From Paenibacillus sp. FSL H3-0469 (GTDB lineage Bacteria > Bacillota > Bacilli > Paenibacillales > Paenibacillaceae): 64,000 nucleotides of DNA. The notes below the pieces were generated by a model that worked only from the letters and a program-made list of their open reading frames with translations, was not told the DNA's origin and made no database searches. The stretch lies in NCBI RefSeq assembly GCF_038051945.1, contig NZ_CP150302.1, positions 620,001-684,000 on the forward strand. Direction: 5' to 3'. The position numbers and the translations under genes were made by a program. Within the stretch, counting starts at the first letter, position 1; each line of letters begins with the position of its first letter. Shown piece by piece: positions 55,973-64,000 of this stretch.

Positions 55973-58900
55973 ATGGGCATGGATAACTTGGATGAACGCA
56001 AAGAATTGATCTATTTCCGGGAGCGGTGGACGGAATCCGTCCCTGCTCCAGAGCCTTCAGCTGCCCCCTCCGGGGCAGAGGCTCTGCTGGTGTACATGGC
56101 AGCAGGGGACATAGAGGCCCGTGAGGCTGCAAGAGAATTAAGCCGTAATTTCACTGTGATAAGCGTTGCAGCAGGCGGTTCCTTCCACAAACAGGCAGAA
56201 CATGATTACATGATTAATCCCGAGGCTGAGCAGGACTATACCGCTGTGCTGACAGATGTGAAAGGAGCGAAGCTGAACGTTACCCATGCTGTGATGCTTT
56301 GGAGGAAATCCTCATCCACAGAGGGGCCGCTTACACCAGATACTGGCGCGATGCTCACCGTATTCCACTGGATTCAAGCCTTCCATACCCTGAAGCTGCG
56401 GTTGAACCTCCGCTGGTTATCCATAGCCAGAAGCGGTGCTGAAGCAGACCCGGCTACGGAAGCCCTGGGAGCGTACGGCAGCTCGTTACAGCGGGTATAT
56501 CCGCGCCTGCGTTTCACTCACATCCGGCTTGCCGACGGGGAGTACAATCTGGCAGAGCTTATCCGCCAGGAGAGTCTGCTGGACCGTTTTGCTTTTACAC
56601 ATGAGGCGGAATACAGGCAGGGCCGCAGATTAGAGCGGGAGTTCAGCGAGCTTGACTTGAAGGCAGGCGGCGGACCCGTTCAGCTGAAGCAAGGCGGTGT
56701 GTATATCATCTCCGGCGGAGCCGGGGCGCTGGGCAAGATCCTGAGTACACATCTCGCACAGAAACGGCAGACGAAGCTGATTCTGCTGGGCAGGCGTCCG
56801 CTTACTGCTTCCTTAAATCATCAGCTTGACGCATTGCGCACCTTAGGCGGAGAAGCGCTGTACCTGGCCTGCGATATTGCAAATCCTGCGGAGGTGCATG
56901 CGGCAGTCCGGGAGGCGAAGCAGCGGTATGGAGCGGTTAACGGTGTGATCCATGCGGCGGGACAGGTGAGCGGACAGCTTGTTTTTCAGAAAAACACCGC
57001 CGCCTTCGCAGAGGTTCTCCGGCCGAAAATCGCCGGAATCGCCGCCCTCGATGAAGCCACGCGGCACGAGCCGCTGGATTTCTTCGCCGCCTTCTCCTCA
57101 ACGTCTTCCTTGCTGGGGGATTTCGGTCAATGCGACTACGCGGTGGCGAACCGGTTCATGGACCGGTATTTGCAGCTCAGGCATCAATGGATGGAGCAGG
57201 GCAGGCGGCAGGGCAAGAGCCTAAGCGTGAATTGGCCGCTGTGGGAAGCGGGAGGCATGCACCTGGACCCGCAGGGGGAACAGCTCTATTTGCAGACCTC
57301 CGGGATGGGATATTTATCCGCTGAGCTGGGAATCAGCGCTTTTGAACAACTATTGGCAAGTGAGACCCGGCAAGCCGCAGTAGTATACGGGGAACGGGCA
57401 CGGCTGGAGATGCAGCTGAAGCTGAAGCCGGAGCAGGTCGCACAGGTCAAGGGAGGAAGTGTGAGGTTGGAGGAGCATACGGAGATCAACACCGGATCAT
57501 TGGAACAACAGGCGATGCAGGATGTGCTGAACCTGGCGGCGCAGATTTTGCAGACACAGCCCGGGAAGCTGAACGTGGAGGAGAACATGGGCGATTTCGG
57601 CTTTGATTCGCTGTCATTGAAGGAATTCGCCGACGAATTAAGCGGAATGTATGATATTGAACTGTCACCGGCGGTCTTCTTTGCCAAAACTACACTGGAG
57701 GAGCTGCTCGCATTCCTGCTGGAGGAGTTCGGCCAGGAGCTTCAGGCGCACTATTCCGCTGTGACTCTGGCGGCTGCGCCAGCTGCTTCACCTGAACGGG
57801 CAGAGCCGCTGCTTAAGTTCCCGGCTGCGTCCGCATTGCCTCCCGTGGGGGCTGACGCTGATCCTTATCGCTTCGCAGCAGCATCCACAGACGAAGCACA
57901 GCCGCCGGAGCTGCTGCCGCTGGCCCGCAAATTCCTGGGCCGCAGCAAGACCAGCCGCACTATCGCCGCTCCGAAACAGGCAGCGCTGCGGGATGTGGCG
58001 GTGACCGGCATGAGCTTCAAGCTGCCGGGCGCCGATACGGCAGAGGAGCTCTGGCGGATTCTGGAGAACCAGGGGAACCAGATCCGGGAGATACCGGCAG
58101 ACCGCTGGGATTGGAAGGCGTACTACAGTACGGACCCGCAGGCGGAGAACCGGACGAATTCCCGCTGGGGCGGCTTTATCAGCGGCCATGATACATTTGA
58201 TGCGAAGTTCTTCCAGATCTCACCACGTGAAGCAGAGCTGATGGACCCGCAGCAGAGATTGTTCATTCAGGCCGTCTGGAAGGCTGTAGAGGACAGCGGG
58301 TACCGGATGTCCGCGCTTGCCGGGCAGCCGGTGGGTGTCTTCTCAGGCGTACAATTCAATGATTATCAGCAGCTTTTGTCTGCGAACATGGATAAGATTC
58401 AGGCCCAGTCCAGCATTGGCAATGCAACTGCTCTGCTCAGCAACCGGGTATCCTATCTGTTCAATTTCAAAGGGCCGAGCGAATCCATTGACACCGCCTG
58501 CTCCAGCAGTCTCGTCGCCTTGCACCGGGCGGTGAAGTCTATCCAGCAGGGAGAGAGCAGCCTTGCTCTGGCCGGCGGGGTCAGCCTGATGCTTGATCCC
58601 AATACCTATGTAGGAGCAGGAGTAATGGGCGTATTCTCCCCGGAAGGACAATGCAGAACCTTCGACCGCAGTGCGGACGGCTACGTTAAGGGTGAAGGTG
58701 TTGGAGTCATAGTGCTGAAGCCGCTGGAGCAGGCCGTAGCAGATGGAGATCACATCTACGGCGTAATCAAGGGCACTGCCGTGAATCACGGGGGGCGTGG
58801 GCATTCGCTGACTGCCCCGAGCCCGGATGCTCAGGCGGAGCTGGTGGTGCAGGCCTTCACTGAGGCGGGTGTCGATCCGTCAGCCGTATCTTACATTGAG

Positions 58901-61900
58901 ACGCATGGAACGGGCACAGAGCTGGGGGACCCGGTGGAGATCAACGGGCTGAAGAAGGCCTTCACTGAACTGTACCGCCGCCGGGATACCCTTCCGGGTC
59001 CCGGACCGCGGATTGGTCTTGGCGCATTCAAATCGAATATCGGCCATCTGGAGCCTGCATCCGGGATTGCCGGGGTGATTAAGGTATTGCTGTCTCTCTC
59101 CAGAGGCAAGCTGCCTGGAAACCTTCATTTCAAGGAGCTCAATCCGTATATTCAGCTGGAAGGCACCCCGTTCTATGTACTGGAGCACACGAAGAACTGG
59201 GAGGCAGGGGTGAACAGAGACGGACAGCCGCTTCCGCGCTGCGCAGGTGTCAGCTCCTTCGGCTTCGGCGGCACGAACGCCCACGCCGTTATTGAAGAGT
59301 ATTTGCAGCCAGTACAACCCATACGGGCTGTGCATGAACCCGCCGTATTTCTCCTGTCGGCTAAGAATTCTGAACGGCTGTGCGAGTATGCGGCTCTCCT
59401 TCAGAGCGCACTTACCGGAGCGGCGGATATACACAGGATGGCTTATACCCTCCAGACCGGACGGGAAGAGCTGGAGGAACGGCTGGCTGTCATTGGCTCG
59501 ACACCGGAGGAGCTGCGGGAGGCACTGGCCGCTTATTGCGGCGGGTATCCGTCGGATTCGCTCTTCACAGGCAGTGTCCGTAAATCACGCATAGCAGCCC
59601 AAACAGCGGACAATTCCCCTGCGGGAATCGCCGGTGCCTTATCCGCTAGGAATCATGTTTTCCTCGCCAAGGCATGGACAGAGGGCAGCACCATAGATTG
59701 GACTGTGCTATACGGCAACCGGCATCCGGTAAGAATGCCCTTGCCGGGGTACCCTTTTGCACAGACCCGTTATTGGATGCCGCTGAAGGAGTCAGGCGGT
59801 GTTCCCGCCAAGACTGAAGTTCCCGTCAATGCGCTGCATGCGCTGATTGACCGGAACAGGTCCACGCTGTATGAGCAGGTGTTCGAGAAAACCTTTGCAG
59901 GTAATGAATTCTATCTGGCCGACCATGGGCATGTCCTGCCGGGCGTTGTCTATCTGGAGATGATCCGGGCAGCCGGTGCACTGGCCGCTCCCGGGCAGAC
60001 CGTTACCGGAATCCGCAATGTAGTCTGGTCAAGTCCGGTTCTGGTGGACAAGCAAGCGCTGGAGGTTAGGGCTGTATTGCAGCCTGGTGCCCAAGGAATC
60101 GGTTTTCAGATCTATTCCGGACAGGACGGACAGCGGGTGGAACACGCCCAAGGCAAGCTGGTGCTTGCTTCTTCCGCAGACAGACTGCCGGAGAGCCTGG
60201 ATGTCAGTCTCCTGACCGGCCGATGCAGCGGAGGGGAGCAAGAGGCGCGCTCCTACTATGAGCTGCTGCGTAGTCTGGGTGCTGAGCTGGGCCACCGCTT
60301 CTCAGGGATACAGGCCTTGTATTTCAATCCGGCAGAGGCCATCTCCAGGCTGGCCGTGCCGGAAGATCTCCGGCCGACACTGGACAGTTACCAGCTGCAT
60401 CCGACTTTAACGGACGGAGGCTTGCAGTCAGCAGTGGCTTTTGCCTACCGGACAGGACTGATCGACCGGCAGGTGCTGTTCGTGCCGTTCGTGCTGGGAC
60501 AGCTCGACATTATCGATGCTTCCAGTCAGCCCGCATACGCTTATGTTAAGCGCTCGCCGGGCCAGGGACTGAAATTCGATATTGCGTTCCTGACGGAAGC
60601 CGGAAATGTGGTCTCAAGAATGAAGGAGCTTACGCTCCGCCCGTTCCAGGTGAACCCGCATGCAGAAGCTTCATCTTCCTTGCCGGAGCCGAAGTCCAGT
60701 GCAGGTGAACTGGTCTATCTGACCCCAAGCTGGGTGGAGAGTGCTATAGAACCGCTGGCAGAACCCTCCGCTTCAGGAGTCACCCTCCTGGTCATGGGGG
60801 CTCCCGTTGAACAAGAGGCCCAGCCAGGCGCTGAATTTCCTGCCGATGCCATACAGGTAAAATCCGCTTCAATCTACTGCAAGCTGACCGCAGATCAGGT
60901 TCAGCTGAATCCGTCCGATCCGCAGAGCTATGCAAGACTGGCAGAGGATTACAGCATCGCTGAGGATACGCGACTGCAGATTATCTATCTGCTTGGCAGT
61001 CCGGGCTGCCGGACAGTCAAGGAACGTGTGGACAAGGATATCTATCCCGTGTTCCACCTGTGTAAATGGCTGGCCTCCATCCGCTTCCGGCATCCGGTCC
61101 GTCTGGTCTGCATCTACCGTAATAGGCAGACAGTCGCCGAGTATAGCGCACTGTCCGGCTTCTTCCGCTCAGCCGCACTGGAGAATCCGAAGCTTCAGGG
61201 CAGCCTGATCCAGCTCAAGGATCACAGCAGATTGAAGGATGTACTGGAGCAGGAGCTTTCAGACAGTAGACCTGAATATGAGGTCAAGTATGAAGACGGC
61301 ACCAGATATAGCCGGCGCTTAATTCCCTCACTGCCGCTTGCGGGCAGCACAGGCAAGCTGAAGACCGGCGGTGCTTATATGATTGTCGGCGGGCTGGGCG
61401 GGCTGGGCTACAAGGTGGCCGAGCATTTGGCGGCAAAGTATCAGGCCCGGCTGATCCTCTGCGGCAGAAGCATAAGCGCCGACCCCGCCAAGCTGGAGCG
61501 GCTGAGGGTTCTTGGCGGTGATGCAGCCTATCTCCCGCTGGATTTAGCAGACGAGAAGACCGTAGAGCTGGCGGTAACAGCAACCAAAGAAATCTATAAC
61601 CGGCTGGATGGAGTCATCCACTCCGCAGGTGTCATTAAGGATTCGCTGCTGGCCAAAAAGAACATGGCGGATATAGCCGAGGTGCTGAGTGCCAAGGTAT
61701 ACGGAACAGTTCATCTATACCGGGCGCTGTCCCGCGACAATCCGGAGCTGCTGTTCCTGCCGTTCTCTTCATCCACCGCGCTGATCGGCAATATCGGACA
61801 GAGTGACTATGCTTATGCCAACAGCTTCTTGGATCATTATGTGGCACTTATGAATGAGAAGCGGGGCAGAAGGGATACCGCAGTGAACTGGTCCTTGTGG

Positions 61901-64000
61901 GACAAGGGCGGCATGCAGGTGGACAGCGGGACAAGGGAGCTATTGTGGACGAGATTCGGGATGCTGCCGCTATCCGATCAATCAGGACTGCTCGCCCTGG
62001 AAGAGAGCCTGTCCTCACCGGAAGCCCAGGTGATGGTGGTCTCCGGCGACAAGGAGAGAATTATTCAGGCATTCACCGGGACAGCGGGACAGCCGAAGCG
62101 CCAGCTAAGACAGCCGGAAGGCTGCGATAGCGCCGCGCATGCGGTTACCGGACGGAGCCGTCAACTGGAGGAGGCACTCATCGGGATTATGGCAGAGATC
62201 CTTAAGAGCGACCGGAATGAGATTCACCGGGAGTCCGACCTTGCTGAGCTCGGATTCGATTCCATCTCGTTCACCGAGCTGTCGAATGCCGTTAACCGCA
62301 CGCTTGGGGTGGAAATCACACCTACGCTGTTCTTTGAGCAGTCTACACCAGCTGCAATTGCGGAAGCGGTCTACGGGGAGTTCCGGTCCGCGGTAGACCG
62401 GTATTTTGCGCCGGAGGAGGAGCTTAAGACCGGTCATCTGACGGTTCAAGCGAAGCAATCAGAGTCTGAGCAATCCGCCCTTAAGGCTCAGGCTGCCTTC
62501 AGACTGATGCACCCTGAACCGGGTACTGGGGCAGCCCAGGCTCTGCAATCAGCGAGTTCAGCCGCACAGCCGGGACAGACTACGGGTGTTCTGCCCGGTG
62601 CCAGAGAGCCTATCGCCATCGTGGGCATGAGCGGGATGATGCCCGGAGCAGACGACCTGGAGCAGTTCTGGTCCAATCTGGCGGCACAGAAGGATATGGT
62701 CACTACCATTCCCGAAGACCGCTGGAGCTGGCAGGAACGGTACGGTGATCCGCGCCGGGAGGCCGGGAGAACAGATGTTAAATACGGTGCATTCCTGAAG
62801 CGCATTGATACGTTTGATCCGTTATTCTTCGGTATTTCACCAGTGGAGGCGGAGAAAATGGACCCGCAGGAGAGACATATGCTTCAGACCGTATGGCATA
62901 CGCTGGAGAATGCGGGCTACAAGCCGGAGACGCTGTCGGGTACCCGGACCTCGGTGTTCATCGGGGTATCGAACGGGGATTATCAGGAACTGCTTCTTAA
63001 GGAGGAGATAGCCACTACACTGACCCGCACGATGCTGACCAACCGTATCTCCTATTTCTTCAATTGGAGCGGACCGAGCGAGCCGGTGGATACAGCCTGC
63101 TCCAGCTCACTGGTGGCAATCCACCGTGCGGTGGAGTCCATCTGGAATGAAGGCTGCCCTTATGCGGTAGCAGGCGGAATCAACCTGATTGCCAGCCCGA
63201 ACCTATTCATTGCGGGTGGAAGTCTGGGGATGCTCAGTAAGGACGGGAAATGCAAGACCTTCGACAAAGACGCCGACGGGTATGTACGGGGCGAAGGTGC
63301 GGGTGCGCTGCTGCTGAAGCCGTTGTCCGCCGCCGTCAGGGATAAGGACTATATTCACGGGGTGATCCGGGGAACTGCGGTCAATCACGGAGGGAAGTCG
63401 AATTCAATCACTTCGCCGCATGCCAAAGCCCAGGCTGAGGTAATTATCCGCGCCCATGCAGCGGCAGGGATAGACCCTTCCACGGTTACTTACATCGAGA
63501 CACACGGTACAGGCACCAGCCTGGGCGATCCGATTGAGGTCGAAGGATTGAAGAAAGCCTTCAAAGCCCTTTACCAGCAGTGGGGCAAGCCTGAATCCGA
63601 GCTGCCGCAATGTGTAATCGGTTCGGTTAAAACGGCGATTGGCCATCTGGAATCAGCGGCGGGCATCGCGGGTGTCAGCAAAGTGCTGCTGTCGATGAAG
63701 CACGGGAGCATTCCGGGAAACATCCATTTTGAGGAGTTGAACCCCTATATCAAGCTGGAGGGCAGCGGGCTTAGCATTGCGGAGCACACGGTTCCATGGA
63801 AGCCGCTTACCGGCAGCCGGGACAGCGTCATTCCGCGCAGGGCAGGTGTCAGCGCATTCGGCGTAGGCGGGAGCAATGCCCATATCGTGCTGGAGGAATA
63901 CCGCAACCCGCCGGCGGAGGTCCCTGAACAGGGCCGCAACCCGCACATCATTATTCTCTCTGCCAAAAGCGGGACCAGCCTCAGGGAAAACAGCCGCAGG
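55973..64000 (+). CDS. PKS8: rest of module 11, module 12 and KS of module 13 (cut by the window end)
   Basis: The frame is open from the ATG at 55973 to the window edge (2676 residues seen). A GGTGG site lies eight bases upstream. It starts at the pre-KR motif, then KR (241-430; Y389, N393, A-like) and ACP (S546). Module 12 is KS (674-1100; C843, H978, H1025) and a DH with a damaged motif. H1318 and P1323 are five apart instead of nine, although D1481/Q1485 are intact. KR (1800-1990; Y1946, N1950, B-like) and ACP (S2097) follow. A third extension KS begins at 2213 (C2376, H2511, H2558) and its flanking region is cut. It follows PKS7 by 52 bases, the largest gap in the operon after iorA, with no terminator. 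No N-terminal docking helix pair is visible. Confidence 0.95.
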   Translation, partial: MGMDNLDERKELIYFRERWTESVPAPEPSAAPSGAEALLVYMAAGDIEAREAARELSRNFTVISVAAGGSFHKQAEHDYMINPEAEQDYTAVLTDVKGAKLNVTHAVMLWRKSSSTEGPLTPDTGAMLTVFHWIQAFHTLKLRLNLRWLSIARSGAEADPATEALGAYGSSLQRVYPRLRFTHIRLADGEYNLAELIRQESLLDRFAFTHEAEYRQGRRLEREFSELDLKAGGGPVQLKQGGVYIISGGAGALGKILSTHLAQKRQTKLILLGRRPLTASLNHQLDALRTLGGEALYLACDIANPAEVHAAVREAKQRYGAVNGVIHAAGQVSGQLVFQKNTAAFAEVLRPKIAGIAALDEATRHEPLDFFAAFSSTSSLLGDFGQCDYAVANRFMDRYLQLRHQWMEQGRRQGKSLSVNWPLWEAGGMHLDPQGEQLYLQTSGMGYLSAELGISAFEQLLASETRQAAVVYGERARLEMQLKLKPEQVAQVKGGSVRLEEHTEINTGSLEQQAMQDVLNLAAQILQTQPGKLNVEENMGDFGFDSLSLKEFADELSGMYDIELSPAVFFAKTTLEELLAFLLEEFGQELQAHYSAVTLAAAPAASPERAEPLLKFPAASALPPVGADADPYRFAAASTDEAQPPELLPLARKFLGRSKTSRTIAAPKQAALRDVAVTGMSFKLPGADTAEELWRILENQGNQIREIPADRWDWKAYYSTDPQAENRTNSRWGGFISGHDTFDAKFFQISPREAELMDPQQRLFIQAVWKAVEDSGYRMSALAGQPVGVFSGVQFNDYQQLLSANMDKIQAQSSIGNATALLSNRVSYLFNFKGPSESIDTACSSSLVALHRAVKSIQQGESSLALAGGVSLMLDPNTYVGAGVMGVFSPEGQCRTFDRSADGYVKGEGVGVIVLKPLEQAVADGDHIYGVIKGTAVNHGGRGHSLTAPSPDAQAELVVQAFTEAGVDPSAVSYIETHGTGTELGDPVEINGLKKAFTELYRRRDTLPGPGPRIGLGAFKSNIGHLEPASGIAGVIKVLLSLSRGKLPGNLHFKELNPYIQLEGTPFYVLEHTKNWEAGVNRDGQPLPRCAGVSSFGFGGTNAHAVIEEYLQPVQPIRAVHEPAVFLLSAKNSERLCEYAALLQSALTGAADIHRMAYTLQTGREELEERLAVIGSTPEELREALAAYCGGYPSDSLFTGSVRKSRIAAQTADNSPAGIAGALSARNHVFLAKAWTEGSTIDWTVLYGNRHPVRMPLPGYPFAQTRYWMPLKESGGVPAKTEVPVNALHALIDRNRSTLYEQVFEKTFAGNEFYLADHGHVLPGVVYLEMIRAAGALAAPGQTVTGIRNVVWSSPVLVDKQALEVRAVLQPGAQGIGFQIYSGQDGQRVEHAQGKLVLASSADRLPESLDVSLLTGRCSGGEQEARSYYELLRSLGAELGHRFSGIQALYFNPAEAISRLAVPEDLRPTLDSYQLHPTLTDGGLQSAVAFAYRTGLIDRQVLFVPFVLGQLDIIDASSQPAYAYVKRSPGQGLKFDIAFLTEAGNVVSRMKELTLRPFQVNPHAEASSSLPEPKSSAGELVYLTPSWVESAIEPLAEPSASGVTLLVMGAPVEQEAQPGAEFPADAIQVKSASIYCKLTADQVQLNPSDPQSYARLAEDYSIAEDTRLQIIYLLGSPGCRTVKERVDKDIYPVFHLCKWLASIRFRHPVRLVCIYRNRQTVAEYSALSGFFRSAALENPKLQGSLIQLKDHSRLKDVLEQELSDSRPEYEVKYEDGTRYSRRLIPSLPLAGSTGKLKTGGAYMIVGGLGGLGYKVAEHLAAKYQARLILCGRSISADPAKLERLRVLGGDAAYLPLDLADEKTVELAVTATKEIYNRLDGVIHSAGVIKDSLLAKKNMADIAEVLSAKVYGTVHLYRALSRDNPELLFLPFSSSTALIGNIGQSDYAYANSFLDHYVALMNEKRGRRDTAVNWSLWDKGGMQVDSGTRELLWTRFGMLPLSDQSGLLALEESLSSPEAQVMVVSGDKERIIQAFTGTAGQPKRQLRQPEGCDSAAHAVTGRSRQLEEALIGIMAEILKSDRNEIHRESDLAELGFDSISFTELSNAVNRTLGVEITPTLFFEQSTPAAIAEAVYGEFRSAVDRYFAPEEELKTGHLTVQAKQSESEQSALKAQAAFRLMHPEPGTGAAQALQSASSAAQPGQTTGVLPGAREPIAIVGMSGMMPGADDLEQFWSNLAAQKDMVTTIPEDRWSWQERYGDPRREAGRTDVKYGAFLKRIDTFDPLFFGISPVEAEKMDPQERHMLQTVWHTLENAGYKPETLSGTRTSVFIGVSNGDYQELLLKEEIATTLTRTMLTNRISYFFNWSGPSEPVDTACSSSLVAIHRAVESIWNEGCPYAVAGGINLIASPNLFIAGGSLGMLSKDGKCKTFDKDADGYVRGEGAGALLLKPLSAAVRDKDYIHGVIRGTAVNHGGKSNSITSPHAKAQAEVIIRAHAAAGIDPSTVTYIETHGTGTSLGDPIEVEGLKKAFKALYQQWGKPESELPQCVIGSVKTAIGHLESAAGIAGVSKVLLSMKHGSIPGNIHFEELNPYIKLEGSGLSIAEHTVPWKPLTGSRDSVIPRRAGVSAFGVGGSNAHIVLEEYRNPPAEVPEQGRNPHIIILSAKSGTSLRENSRR

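Noticed and set aside
7474..64000. Repeated KS, KR and ACP DNA as mobile or recombination repeats
   Set aside because: The similarity follows protein domains and decays between them, as expected for paralogous PKS modules. No transposase, terminal repeats or target duplications are seen.
1..64000. tRNA, rRNA, CRISPR arrays, insertion sequences, phage genes
   Set aside because: I looked for these and saw no convincing case.

Overview
The window looks like a chromosomal segment of a Gram-positive, Paenibacillus-type Bacillota. The evidence is strong AGGAGG-like ribosome binding sites, a textbook sigma-A promoter, and a moderately GC-rich giant trans-AT polyketide synthase (PKS) of a kind known from Paenibacillus and Bacillus. 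The genus assignment is inference from style, not from a marker gene.

Layout. Positions 59-4826 hold ordinary flanking genes: an FAD-dependent oxidoreductase, an AT-rich patch with a small Cys-rich protein, a soluble PAS-PAS chemotaxis-type signalling protein, and a DinB-family protein. They are separated by clear intrinsic terminators. A 311-base AT-rich gap with a terminator and a candidate promoter (4827-5137) then opens a single-direction gene set that runs to the end of the window. It consists of iorA, iorB and eight PKS genes (called PKS1-PKS8 here); PKS8 is cut by the window edge. No gap after iorA exceeds 52 bases and I see no terminator, so one very long transcript is likely.

PKS logic. 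I read 13 ketosynthases (KS) and no functional acyltransferase (AT) domain, so malonyl units must be delivered in trans. Read colinearly: M1 KS-(dead AT)-DH-KR-ACP; M2 KS-ACP; M3 KS-DH(dead)-KR-ACP; M4 KS//DH-ACP-KR; M5 KS-ECH-ACP//ACP; M6 KS//DH-KR-ACP; M7 KS-DH-KR-ACP; M8 KS-DH-KR//ACP; M9 KS-DH//KR-ACP; M10 KS-DH(dead)-KR-ACP; M11 KS-DH(dead)//KR-ACP; M12 KS-DH(damaged)-KR-ACP; M13 KS (cut). '//' marks a protein boundary. Six of seven protein boundaries fall inside a module. M6-M9 predict a conjugated polyene stretch, and M5 predicts a beta-branch.

The most interesting idea is the coupling of indolepyruvate:ferredoxin oxidoreductase (IorAB) to PKS1. The iorB and PKS1 reading frames overlap, and PKS1 starts directly with a KS and has no loading domain. 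IorAB enzymes make arylacetyl-CoA from arylpyruvates, so the pair may supply an indole-, phenyl- or hydroxyphenylacetyl starter. The first module also carries a clearly recognisable but catalytically dead AT fold. The trans-AT, the beta-branching (HMG-synthase) genes, the thioesterase and any ER or methyltransferase domains are not in the window.
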